DNA of 64,000 nt. It comes from Ahniella affigens. Its GTDB lineage: Bacteria > Pseudomonadota > Gammaproteobacteria > Xanthomonadales > Ahniellaceae. The position numbers and the translations under genes were made by a program. Below, piece by piece: positions 44,239 to 52,433 of this stretch; the stretch's first letter is position 1; each line of letters opens with the position of its first letter. The DNA is taken from positions 5,363,001-5,427,000 of the forward strand of contig NZ_CP027860.1 in NCBI RefSeq assembly GCF_003015185.1. The letters are read 5' to 3'. A model generated the notes under the pieces. The model searched no databases. It saw nothing but the letters and a program-made list of their open reading frames with translations, and had not been told where the DNA came from.

Positions 44239-46560
44239 ATGCGTCGTGTTCTATTTTCTGGGTTGCTGATGATGATGAGTAGTGTTGCCGCCGCCGCCGA
44301 CCTCGGCATCGATCGACTGTTCGAGCCGCCTGCTCTGAATGGCAAGACCCCGCAAGGGTTGAAGGTGGCGCCTGATGGCAGCCGCATCACCTTCTTGCGC
44401 GGCAAGGAAACGGACCAGTTCCAACTCGATCTTTGGCAATACGACATCGCCACAGGCAAGACCGAATTGCTCGTCGATTCCAAGCTGCTGAATCCGGATG
44501 GCGAAACCCTGTCGGCCGAGGAGCAGGCGCGCCGCGAGCGGGCGAGGACGGCCAGCCTCAAAGGCATCCTGGAGTATGACTTCTCTCCCGACGGCAAGCG
44601 CCTCGTGTTTCCGTTGAATGGCGAAGTCTTCTTGTACGACCTGGGCAAGTCGGGCGAAGAGGCGATCGAAAAACTGACGAGTAGCGCGCTCGGATTTGTC
44701 ACCGATGCCCGCGTGTCGCCGGGTGGGCGGTATCTCAGTTTTGTCCGCGAGCAGAATCTGTGGCTGATCGAACTCGACAGCAAGCGCTCGATCCAGCTGA
44801 CCTTTGATGGCGGCGGCCTGATTTCGAACGGCACCGCGGAATTCATCGCCCAAGAGGAAATGGCGCGGTTCGAAGGATACTGGTGGTCACCCGATGACCA
44901 GGCGATCGCGTTTGCGCGCGTCGATGAGTCGCCGGTGCCAATCCAGCGCCGCTTCGAAATCAACGCGGATAATGTGCAGGTCATCGAACAGCGGTATCCG
45001 GCAGCCGGTCAAACCAACGCATCGGTCAAACTCGGGGTCATCGACTTGAATCAGGTGCAGCCCGGTGGGCTGGTCCACGACGCCGGTGGCACCACGGTGG
45101 CGCGTGGCTCGGTCAAGGTGGACTGGGTGACCGATGGCACCGAGGACGCGTATCTCGCCCGCGTGGATTGGCCGAAGCACAGCGATTTTGTCGCGTATCA
45201 GTGGCAATCGCGTGATCAGCGTCGGCTCGAACTGCGCACCTATAGCCTCGCCGACAAAACCAGCAAGACGCTCCTGGTCGAGGAGAGCAAAAGCTTCGTC
45301 AATCTCAATGATGACTTGCACTTCCTTGCCGATGACGACTTTCTCTGGACGTCCGAACGCGATGGTTTTGCCCGCGTGTACCGCTTCGATTCGGCGGGGC
45401 GCTTGCGCTACGCGTTGAGCCCAGAGGGTTGGGTGGTCGACCGGATCGCTGCCGTCGACGAGAAGAACGACCGTTTGTACTTTCTGTCCGGCGGCCCGGA
45501 TCCGTTGCAGGCGCAGGTGTTTGGCGTCGCCTTGAATGAGGCCGTCAAGTCGACCGAGATGATCAGCGCGGGCGAAGGGATTCACAATCCGAGCTTTGCG
45601 AAAGACGCCAGCGTGTTCGTCGACACGTTCAGCGCTGCCGAAGCGCCGGCCATCGTGCGCTTGTACCGGAACACCGGCGAGAAGATTGCCGTGCTGGAGG
45701 CCAACGCGCTCGACGACGATCATCCGTATGCGCCGTACTTGGCAGACCATGCGAAGAGCGAATTTGGGTCCCTCAAGAATCCGGGTGGCGACACGTTGTA
45801 CTACCGCATGATCAAGCCGGCGGGATTCGATGCGACCAAACGTTATCCGGCGATCGTCAACGTGTACGGCGGGCCGCACAAGCAAATGGTGCAAAAGGCC
45901 TGGGGCGATCTCACGTGGCAGGTATTGGCACGCCAGGGCTACGTGGTGTTCGTGCTCGACAACCGTGGCAGCCCGCGGCGTGGCAAGGCGTTTGAAGAAG
46001 CGTTGTTCCGCCAGATGGGTGGCCCGGAGGTCGACGACCAGTTGGCCGGAATTCGGTGGCTCAAGAACCAGACGTTCATCGATCCCACGCGCGTCGGCGT
46101 TTACGGTTGGAGCTACGGCGGCTACATGAGTCTGATGATGCTCGCCAAGCATTCCGACGAGATCGCTGCGGGTATTGCCGGTGCCCCGGTCACCGACTGG
46201 TCGCTGTACGACACGCACTACACCGAACGCTACATGGATCATCCCAAAGCCAATGCTGACGGCTACGACAAGAGCAGTGTGTTTGCGCATGTTGATGGCC
46301 TGACCGCGCCGCTGCTGCTCGTGCATGGCATGGCCGATGACAACGTGTTGTTCACCAATTCCACCAAGCTGATGACGGCGTTGCAGGAAAAGGGCCGGCC
46401 GTTCGACCTGATGACTTATCCGGGCGCCAAGCACGGCATCTCCAGTCCGTACATGAAAAAGCATTACGGCCATGCCTTGCTGAACTTCTTTGCCCGACAC
46501 CTGCAACCCGCTGCAACGGCATCCGCTGCACCCACTGCCAACTCCGAAGGTACGCCCTGA
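44239..46560 (+). CDS. Dipeptidyl-peptidase IV-like S9 serine peptidase
   Basis: 773 aa with a signal peptide ending AAA before ADLG. An N-terminal eight-bladed-type propeller is followed by an alpha/beta-hydrolase domain with Ser625 in GWSYGGY, Asp700 in GMADDN and His732 in AKHG. Glu206-Glu207 in AQEEMARFEGYWW is the double-Glu that holds the free N-terminus in DPP-IV enzymes, so removal of X-Pro or similar dipeptides is expected. It is periplasmic or secreted. The stop codon overlaps the next ATG (TGATG). It may feed peptides to the cell, as is common in this order. Confidence 0.93.
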   Translation: MRRVLFSGLLMMMSSVAAAADLGIDRLFEPPALNGKTPQGLKVAPDGSRITFLRGKETDQFQLDLWQYDIATGKTELLVDSKLLNPDGETLSAEEQARRERARTASLKGILEYDFSPDGKRLVFPLNGEVFLYDLGKSGEEAIEKLTSSALGFVTDARVSPGGRYLSFVREQNLWLIELDSKRSIQLTFDGGGLISNGTAEFIAQEEMARFEGYWWSPDDQAIAFARVDESPVPIQRRFEINADNVQVIEQRYPAAGQTNASVKLGVIDLNQVQPGGLVHDAGGTTVARGSVKVDWVTDGTEDAYLARVDWPKHSDFVAYQWQSRDQRRLELRTYSLADKTSKTLLVEESKSFVNLNDDLHFLADDDFLWTSERDGFARVYRFDSAGRLRYALSPEGWVVDRIAAVDEKNDRLYFLSGGPDPLQAQVFGVALNEAVKSTEMISAGEGIHNPSFAKDASVFVDTFSAAEAPAIVRLYRNTGEKIAVLEANALDDDHPYAPYLADHAKSEFGSLKNPGGDTLYYRMIKPAGFDATKRYPAIVNVYGGPHKQMVQKAWGDLTWQVLARQGYVVFVLDNRGSPRRGKAFEEALFRQMGGPEVDDQLAGIRWLKNQTFIDPTRVGVYGWSYGGYMSLMMLAKHSDEIAAGIAGAPVTDWSLYDTHYTERYMDHPKANADGYDKSSVFAHVDGLTAPLLLVHGMADDNVLFTNSTKLMTALQEKGRPFDLMTYPGAKHGISSPYMKKHYGHALLNFFARHLQPAATASAAPTANSEGTP

Positions 46561-47285
46561 TGCTCACACCTGGTTCGTCGATCCCTGACTTCGCGCTGTC
46601 AACGCAATCTGGCCAGACGGTCAGCAAAGCCAGTCTCAAGGGCAAGCGCTTTGTGCTGTATTTCTATCCGAAGGACAGCACGCCGGCTTGCACGACACAG
46701 GCCTGTGGTATTCGCGACGCGCATCCTGATTTCCAGAAACTGGGCGTGCCGGTCTTTGGTGTCAGCGCAGACGACGTGAAGAGCCACCAAAAATTTGCCG
46801 ACAAGCAGGCGCTCAACTTCCCGCTGCTGGCTGACCCCGATCGCGTGCTGATCGAAGGGCTCGGTGCGTGGGGCGAGAAGTCCCTTTATGGCCGCAAATA
46901 CCTGGGGATCTTCCGCTGCACGTTTGTGGTCGATGCGGGCGGCAAGGTTGAGCAGGTTTGGCCAAAGGTCGATGTGAAAACGCATGCGGCCGATGTGCTC
47001 CGCTATCTGCAAGGTGGCGCTGGTACCGAGCCGGCACCGACAGGCAAGAAGGCGCCGGCCAAGACGTCCGGTTCGGCGAAGCCGGCTGCCAAGGTCGCTA
47101 CGCGCAGGCAGTCCGCGGCAAAGCCGATCACCAAAAAGCCGGCAGTCAAAAAACCTGCTGCCAAGAAATCCGCAGTGAAGAAACCCGTTGCGACAAAACG
47201 AGCGGCGTCGAAAACAGGGGCCACGAAACCTGCGGCGACCAAACTGGCAGCGAAGCGGGCCAAGCCAAAGTCTGGCAAGCGGTGA
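46560..47285 (+). CDS. bcp: Bcp-type peroxiredoxin with a histone-H1-like tail
   Basis: 241 aa. Residues 1 to about 153 are a standard thiol peroxidase of the Bcp/PrxQ class, with the peroxidatic Cys44 in STPACTTQACG and the resolving Cys49. Unlike ordinary Bcp of about 155 aa, it continues for about 85 residues of Lys, Ala, Pro and Ser/Thr (PAVKKPAAKKSAVKKPVATK), as in histone H1-like bacterial proteins. The tail would bind DNA or acidic polymers. The gene is coupled to the DPP-IV gene by TGATG. Confidence 0.88.
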   Translation: MLTPGSSIPDFALSTQSGQTVSKASLKGKRFVLYFYPKDSTPACTTQACGIRDAHPDFQKLGVPVFGVSADDVKSHQKFADKQALNFPLLADPDRVLIEGLGAWGEKSLYGRKYLGIFRCTFVVDAGGKVEQVWPKVDVKTHAADVLRYLQGGAGTEPAPTGKKAPAKTSGSAKPAAKVATRRQSAAKPITKKPAVKKPAAKKSAVKKPVATKRAASKTGATKPAATKLAAKRAKPKSGKR

Positions 47286-47395
47286 ACCTAGCTGTGCGGG
47301 TCTGGAGTCATTCCGGACCCGCTCGTACCCCCCGAATGCGCGCTGTTCAACCGTCTTGAAGGTGTCACAATCGGTCCGTACTCTGGACCCGCAAC

Positions 47396-48160
47396 ATGAC
47401 ACCGATCCTGATTCTGTTGATCGTCTCGGTCCCCCTGCTCTGGTGGGGCCATCGCCGCCGGCAAGCCCAACAGCGCGAGCTGTTCATCCACGAATACGAA
47501 TTTCCGAAGCCGGTCCTGACCAAGTTTCGGCAGCAGCACCCGCACCTGCGCGATGCCGAAGTTGCCAGGGTCGAACACGGGCTGCGGCAGTTCTTCGAGA
47601 TCCATCGCCGCACGCATCCCTTGACCATTGGGATGCCATCCAAGGTCGTTGACGACCTCTGGCATCAGTTCATTCTGGATACCCGGGCGTACCGCGAATT
47701 TTGCGCCACCGCGTTCGGCCATTTCTTCCACCACGTTCCCGCCGGATCGGTTCCGAATGGCGAGCGGGTGAATCAGGAACTGCGTCGGACTTGGCGCGAA
47801 GCGTGTCGCTTGGACGGGCTCACTGCCGCTAGCGCAACAGCGCTCCCGGTGCTGTTTCTGATCGATCAGCAACTCGGGATCGGCGGGGGCAATCGCTACC
47901 AACCGATGAGCGCCTGGATGACCGCGGCCGACCCAACGGGTAGCAGTTTCAGTTCGACCCCGACGAGCAGTTGCGGCGGCGCCGTGTGCTCTGGTGGCCG
48001 CGATTCAGGTAGTACAGACAGCAGCGGTTCCAGCAACACCGACTGCAGCACGAGCGACAGCTCTGACAGCAGTTGCCAGGATAGTGGCGGGGGTGACAGC
48101 GGCGGCGGTGACAGCGGCAGCAGTTGCGGTGGCGGCTGTGGCGGCGGCGGTGGCGACTGA
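47396..48160 (+). CDS. GRDP-like membrane protein with Gly/Ser/Cys tail, copy 1
   Basis: 254 aa. An N-terminal helix (1-19) anchors the protein. Residues about 28-165 resemble the conserved region of plant glycine-rich-domain proteins (DUF1399): EFPKPVLTKFRQQHPHL, then VVDDLWHQFILDTRAYREFC and FGHFFHHVP, with the characteristic W-H and late H-H. The tail (about 180-254) is Ser/Gly/Asp/Cys, ending CGGGCGGGGGD. A paralogue follows 19 nt later. Function unknown; the His and Cys suggest metal binding. Confidence 0.65.
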   Translation: MTPILILLIVSVPLLWWGHRRRQAQQRELFIHEYEFPKPVLTKFRQQHPHLRDAEVARVEHGLRQFFEIHRRTHPLTIGMPSKVVDDLWHQFILDTRAYREFCATAFGHFFHHVPAGSVPNGERVNQELRRTWREACRLDGLTAASATALPVLFLIDQQLGIGGGNRYQPMSAWMTAADPTGSSFSSTPTSSCGGAVCSGGRDSGSTDSSGSSNTDCSTSDSSDSSCQDSGGGDSGGGDSGSSCGGGCGGGGGD

Positions 48161-48179
48161 ATCCGCGCGAGGCTGATCG

Positions 48180-49028
48180 GTGTCCGCGCTGCTCATCACA
48201 TTGGCCGGCGCCCTGTTGGTCGGCTTCATCCTGCTCGTTTTGCTGGGGTACTGGCAAACGCGCCGCGAGCAGGAGCGGCGCACTTTTGTACAGAACTACG
48301 CGTTCCCGAGGTCGCTCTGGACCGCCGTCCTGCACCAACATCCAGACTTGGCTGACCAGCACTGGCCGACCCTGGAGGCTGGTCTCCGTCAGTATTTCAT
48401 GATCTGGATCGATACCAAACCGAAGCCCACCGGCGTGCCATCCCGAGCGCTGGCATCGCTCTGGGCAGCCTTCGCCGCAGATCCCAGCTATCCGGCGTTC
48501 TGTCACCGCGCCTTTGGCCAAATGCTGACACCCTTGCCCGCCTATGCCGGGCGCTCCCCAGAGGTGGCGCACGAACTCCGTCGCAGCTGGCGGTCGGCTT
48601 GTCATCAGGAGGGGTATTCGGCCTTGCAGACTCACCGCGTACCGGTGCTGTTCGCGCTTGACCAGGTGCTGGGGTTGACCGATGCGCTGGTGCTCCGACC
48701 CTTGAATGGCAACCTCTCGTTTACCGACGAATTGGAAGCCGTTTCGTCAGCGGCAGCTGCCAGTGCGTCGATGAACGCAGATCCAGCGTCATCTGACAAT
48801 GCGTTCGCGCCCGGCGCCGCGAGCCAGGATCAACCCGCAGATGCCGTTGGCGATCCGCACGCTGAGGGTGCCGCGCCGGCAGATTTGGACGGAACCGCCG
48901 ATTCGATGGTCGCGGACGCCGGCAGTGACTGCCCCGACAGCGACAGCAGTAGCGACGGTGACGGGGGTGGCGATTGTGACGGGGGTGGTGACGGTGACGG
49001 CGGAGACGGCGGCGGTGATGGTGATTGA
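48180..49028 (+). CDS. GRDP-like membrane protein with Gly/Asp tail, copy 2
   Basis: 282 aa from the GTG at 48180, with GAGG 8 nt upstream. The same plan as copy 1: anchor helix, NYAFPRSLWTAVLHQHPDL, ASLWAAFAADPSYPAFCHRAFG, LRRSWRSACHQEGYSAL. The W-H and H-H residues of copy 1 are lost (LWAAF, MLTPLP). The tail is Asp/Gly-rich (GDGGGDCDGGGDGDGGDGGG), more acidic than that of copy 1 and nearly Cys-free. The two genes are a diverged tandem duplication. Confidence 0.65.
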   Translation: MSALLITLAGALLVGFILLVLLGYWQTRREQERRTFVQNYAFPRSLWTAVLHQHPDLADQHWPTLEAGLRQYFMIWIDTKPKPTGVPSRALASLWAAFAADPSYPAFCHRAFGQMLTPLPAYAGRSPEVAHELRRSWRSACHQEGYSALQTHRVPVLFALDQVLGLTDALVLRPLNGNLSFTDELEAVSSAAAASASMNADPASSDNAFAPGAASQDQPADAVGDPHAEGAAPADLDGTADSMVADAGSDCPDSDSSSDGDGGGDCDGGGDGDGGDGGGDGD

Positions 49029-49143
49029 CTCGATGAATCAAGCACTTGCGTGGTTGAATGACGCTTGCGCCACCGCTGATGCAAGCGAGCCGGCTCTTTT
49101 GCACCAGCCTGCTAGAATGTCGGTCCCACTTGGTTGACCGCCC

Positions 49144-49653
49144 ATGTTCGAATCAAAAGCCATACCGACCACGGACAAAGCCGCCTTCTACGCCGAGCTG
49201 CTGGACCAGGCCCGCGGTCTGCTGTCCGGTGAAACTGACCGCATTGCCAACGCCGCAAATTTCTCCGCCCTGCTCTATCACGCGCTGACCGAGGTCAACT
49301 GGGTCGGGTTTTACTTTTTCGACGGCAAGGAATTGGTCGTCGGCCCGTTTCAAGGCAAGCCGGCCTGTGTTCGCATTGCGATTGGCAAGGGCGTTTGCGG
49401 TACGGCCGCCGCCATGCGCCGGACGCAACTGGTGGGCGATGTGCACGCGTTCCCAGGCCACATTGCCTGCGACGCCGCCTCGCGCTCCGAAATTGTCGTG
49501 CCGCTCTACCAAGGCGACACCCTGATCGGTGTGCTCGATCTGGATTCGCCGGCCCTGGATCGGTTTGATCATGTCGACCAAACGGGGCTCGAAGCGATGG
49601 CTCGCCTGTATCTGGCCAGTATTGCTGGCGAATCTCTCGCGACGGCAGCCTGA
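49144..49653 (+). CDS. msrC: Free methionine-(R)-sulfoxide reductase (GAF domain)
   Basis: 169 aa, a single GAF domain. Cys75, Cys85 and Cys109 sit at the spacing of the three redox Cys of E. coli fRMsr/YebR (84, 94, 118), within GKPACVRIAIGKGVCGTAA and HIACDAASRSEIVVP. It reduces free Met-R-sulfoxide with electrons from thioredoxin. Two nt before the next gene, so probably cotranscribed with it. Confidence 0.93.
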   Translation: MFESKAIPTTDKAAFYAELLDQARGLLSGETDRIANAANFSALLYHALTEVNWVGFYFFDGKELVVGPFQGKPACVRIAIGKGVCGTAAAMRRTQLVGDVHAFPGHIACDAASRSEIVVPLYQGDTLIGVLDLDSPALDRFDHVDQTGLEAMARLYLASIAGESLATAA

Positions 49654-49655
49654 GC

Positions 49656-50075
49656 ATGAGCGCCAAGATCCGCAACATCGGCCCGAAAAGCGCTGCTTGG
49701 CTGCGCCAGGTGGGCGTGCGCACCGAGGAGGAAGTCAAAACACTCGGTGCGATCGAAGTCTATTTCAAGGTCAAGAAGGCCGGCTTCAAGGCCAGTCTCA
49801 ACCTGCTCTATGCGCTCGAAGGCGCGGTGCTCGATTGCCACTGGACCGAGGTCAGCAATGAGCGCCGCAGTGAGCTGCTGCTGGAAGTGAGTGCGCGCGA
49901 GGACGGTAAGGCCCAGAAGACTTACCAGTGGTGGCGGCCCGGCAAAGAAGTCGGGAACGTGCGCACCGAAGGTGGGGCCGAAGGCGAGACCGCGCCATCG
50001 GCTGATGGCGATAGCGAGCCGGGGGGCCTGGACGGGCAGCTCAGCTTTGGCGGTGGCGAATCCGACGATCATTGA
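49656..50075 (+). CDS. TfoX C-terminal-domain protein
   Basis: 139 aa. IRNIGPKSAAWLRQVGVRTE then EEVKTLGAIEVYFKVKKAGF and LNLLYALEGAVLDCHW are the TfoX/Sxy C-terminal domain, a helix-hairpin-helix fold. The N-terminal TfoX domain is absent, so it is not a full competence regulator. The remaining 50 residues are acidic, Gly-rich and probably unordered. Function unknown. Confidence 0.85.
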   Translation: MSAKIRNIGPKSAAWLRQVGVRTEEEVKTLGAIEVYFKVKKAGFKASLNLLYALEGAVLDCHWTEVSNERRSELLLEVSAREDGKAQKTYQWWRPGKEVGNVRTEGGAEGETAPSADGDSEPGGLDGQLSFGGGESDDH

Positions 50076-50168
50076 GTCGGGAATTGGCACCCAGCTAAGC
50101 CTTCTGTCATTTGCGGGAAGCGAGGCGAGTCGCCAGTATGAGCGGCTCCGCAACCGCAAGGACCCTCT

Positions 50169-50795
50169 ATGTACCAACTCTATTTTTCGCCCGGCGCGGC
50201 CAGCTTTTCTGTCCATCTGGCGTTGCTCGAAATGAACGCGCCGCATGAACTCGTGCGGGTCGATTTGCAGGCCGGGCAACAGCGATCGTCTGAGTATCTG
50301 CGTCTCAACCCAAACGGCGTGGTGCCCACCCTGGTGGTCGACGGTCAGCCGATGACCGAATCGGCGGCACTGCTGTTGTGGCTGGCCGAACGCGAACAGA
50401 AATTGGCGCCGACCGTGGGCAGCCACGAACGGCAACCGTATCTGCAGTGGATGCTGTATCTCGCCAACACGCTGCAACCGGCGTTCCGCAACTGGTTTTA
50501 TCCCCATGAAGCGGCCGGCGAGGCCAATGCCGAGGCCACCAAGGCGGTGGCACAGAGCAAGATCGAGGTGGTGTTCGACCGCTTGGCCGATCATCTCGCA
50601 GTCAAAGGCCCCTATCTGTGCGGCGACACGCTGACCGTCGCCGATCTGCATGCCTTCATGCTGATGCGCTGGTCGCGCAACATGCCGAAGCCCGCCACCA
50701 GTTGGCCGGTACTCGCGGAATTTGTGGCGCGAATCAAAGCCCGCCCAACCTTCAAGACGCTGTACGAGCGCGAAGGGCTGACCGAGTGGGCCTGA
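50169..50795 (+). CDS. Glutathione S-transferase
   Basis: 208 aa with AAGGA before the ATG. The N-terminal thioredoxin-like domain has Tyr/Ser near YFSPGAASFSV, the cis-Pro in NGVVPTL and the glutathione-binding TESAALLLWLAE. The C-terminal helical domain has YLCGDTLTVADLHAFML, the N-capping box. It resembles the bacterial beta/GstB-type enzymes. Substrate unknown. A separate GST-like gene lies at 23821, but of a different branch. Confidence 0.92.
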   Translation: MYQLYFSPGAASFSVHLALLEMNAPHELVRVDLQAGQQRSSEYLRLNPNGVVPTLVVDGQPMTESAALLLWLAEREQKLAPTVGSHERQPYLQWMLYLANTLQPAFRNWFYPHEAAGEANAEATKAVAQSKIEVVFDRLADHLAVKGPYLCGDTLTVADLHAFMLMRWSRNMPKPATSWPVLAEFVARIKARPTFKTLYEREGLTEWA

Positions 50796-50814
50796 GGCCT
50801 GCGCCATCACATCA

Positions 50815-50841
50815 GACGACCCCCTGACTGCGGGGTCGTCT
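50815..50841 (+). terminator. Stem-loop after the GST gene
   Basis: AGACGACCCC and GGGGTCGTCT form a perfect 10-bp stem around TGACTGC. It ends the msrC-tfoX-GST run. The T-run after it is weak (TCTCC), so it may act as a pausing or protecting hairpin. Confidence 0.7.
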
Positions 50842-50899
50842 CTCCGGAGCGCGTCACCTACGATGCCAGCTACTCAAACTGGCGGTTATCGGGTGACGC

Positions 50900-52333
50900 A
50901 TGCGCCTCTTCGCTCAATGGCTTTTGTGTTGTTTGCTGCTGGCAGCCGCGCCCGTCCGAGCCGACATGGCGTCACTGTGGCTCGTCGTGCAAAGCCCGAC
51001 CGCCAGTGGCACGTTTGGCTCGACCGCACCGACCAATCAGTTTGATCTGCGCGTCATAAACGTGTCGGGCGCGTCGCTCAGTCCGCCCATCACAATGCGC
51101 ACGACCCTGCCCGAGGGCATCTCATTCCGGCAGACCATCAGCGCGGACATCGCGTGTACGGCCGCGCCGACGCCGCGCGACGTCACGTGCGTGCGCAACA
51201 CGGCGCTCGCCAATGGCGCGCAAACCAACATGAAGTTCATCTTCGATGTCGCGCCGACGTTCAACCTGATCGGCCCAAACGCCGTGGTGTTCGATGCCAC
51301 CATCGAGAACGCACAGTTTCCGCTACCGCCGTCCCCGGTGTGCGAGACCGGCACCGGTGTACTGACGCAATGTGCGCGCCGCATCAACGACGGCGTGCAG
51401 TCGCGGGTCGAGGTCACGAACCTGACCGTGCTGAACGATGATGTGCTGACTCAAAATGCCAGCGAGCAAATGCGCGTCCGGATCGTCAACGCTGGCTACA
51501 ACAATTTGAACGGGCCGATGACTTTGCGTATCAACTGGCCGACCGGGGTCAGCTTTGTCAGCCGCCCGGCTGGTCAGCTGTACACCTTCACGTGCTCGGC
51601 CGCCGGGGTCAATCCAACCGTCTGCACGACGACTGCGAGTGTCAACGGCACGTTCGACTTTCTGATCAACGTGGCGGTTGCCGCAAACATCGCCGTCCCC
51701 GGCCCGATCCGAATCTGGACCGAGATCGGCAACAACACCCCGCAACCCATTCCGACTGCACCGGATTGCGCCACCGACATCAATCAGCTGGGGTGCTTCG
51801 AGAAATTTTTCAACAGCAGCGCGGCGCCAAGCCCAACGCTCGAGATCACGGGAATCACGCACACGCCCGCCACGCTGCCGATCCAGGCGAATGCCGGCCA
51901 GTTTGAAGTGAGCTATCGGAATAGTGGTACGGCGGCGGCTGGCAATTTCTTCGTCTCGGCGCAGCTGCCGCCGGGTTTCAGCTATCACTCGCTGGTCGGC
52001 GGTGCGGGGTTCCCCCTGACCGCCTGCACCGCCAGCGGCACCGCAGCGGCCGGACAGCTCGTTCGGTGCAATCGGAGCGCTGGCCTAAGCGTCAATGGCA
52101 GCGGGTCGGGCGTGATCCGCGTCAGTATCGGCAATGGCCTAGTTTCCCGAGCCGCTGGAACGCCAATCGTGGTGACCGCCATCGCGACCGCTGCCGACGA
52201 CAGCGCCAACCCGAATCTGCTGGTGGACTGCGCCAGCACCCCGGAGGCTGCGCACTGTGAACACCATGATCTGCCCGTACTGGGCGTCTGCGGGACGTAT
52301 CTGGAAGACATCTACTGCAACGGCTACGAATAG
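50900..52333 (+). CDS. Secreted DUF11-repeat protein with NGYE tail
   Basis: 477 aa. A signal peptide ends VRA before DMASLW. Three to four DUF11-like beta repeats follow, with patterns such as FDLRVINVSGASLSPPITM, MRVRIVNAGYNNLNGPMTLR and FEVSYRNSGTAAAGNFFVSA, typical of Ig-like surface stalk domains. Cys pairs occur in each repeat. The end EDIYCNGYE belongs to the tail type of the FG-GAP proteins. It is probably exported to the surface. It lies between a hairpin and valS as its own transcription unit. Confidence 0.8.
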   Translation: MRLFAQWLLCCLLLAAAPVRADMASLWLVVQSPTASGTFGSTAPTNQFDLRVINVSGASLSPPITMRTTLPEGISFRQTISADIACTAAPTPRDVTCVRNTALANGAQTNMKFIFDVAPTFNLIGPNAVVFDATIENAQFPLPPSPVCETGTGVLTQCARRINDGVQSRVEVTNLTVLNDDVLTQNASEQMRVRIVNAGYNNLNGPMTLRINWPTGVSFVSRPAGQLYTFTCSAAGVNPTVCTTTASVNGTFDFLINVAVAANIAVPGPIRIWTEIGNNTPQPIPTAPDCATDINQLGCFEKFFNSSAAPSPTLEITGITHTPATLPIQANAGQFEVSYRNSGTAAAGNFFVSAQLPPGFSYHSLVGGAGFPLTACTASGTAAAGQLVRCNRSAGLSVNGSGSGVIRVSIGNGLVSRAAGTPIVVTAIATAADDSANPNLLVDCASTPEAAHCEHHDLPVLGVCGTYLEDIYCNGYE

Positions 52334-52433
52334 CGGCAAAACCGCGAAGTTCGCAAGCTCCAGGCGGGCTTGGTAGCCTATAGGGCTCTATTCTCACCAT
52401 TGTCCGGCCATTGCAGCCGGGCGGGAGCCTGCC

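Noticed and set aside
44887-46506. Frame of about 540 codons antisense to the DPP-IV gene
   Set aside because: Shadow of a GC-rich gene; the sense strand has the full catalytic triad.
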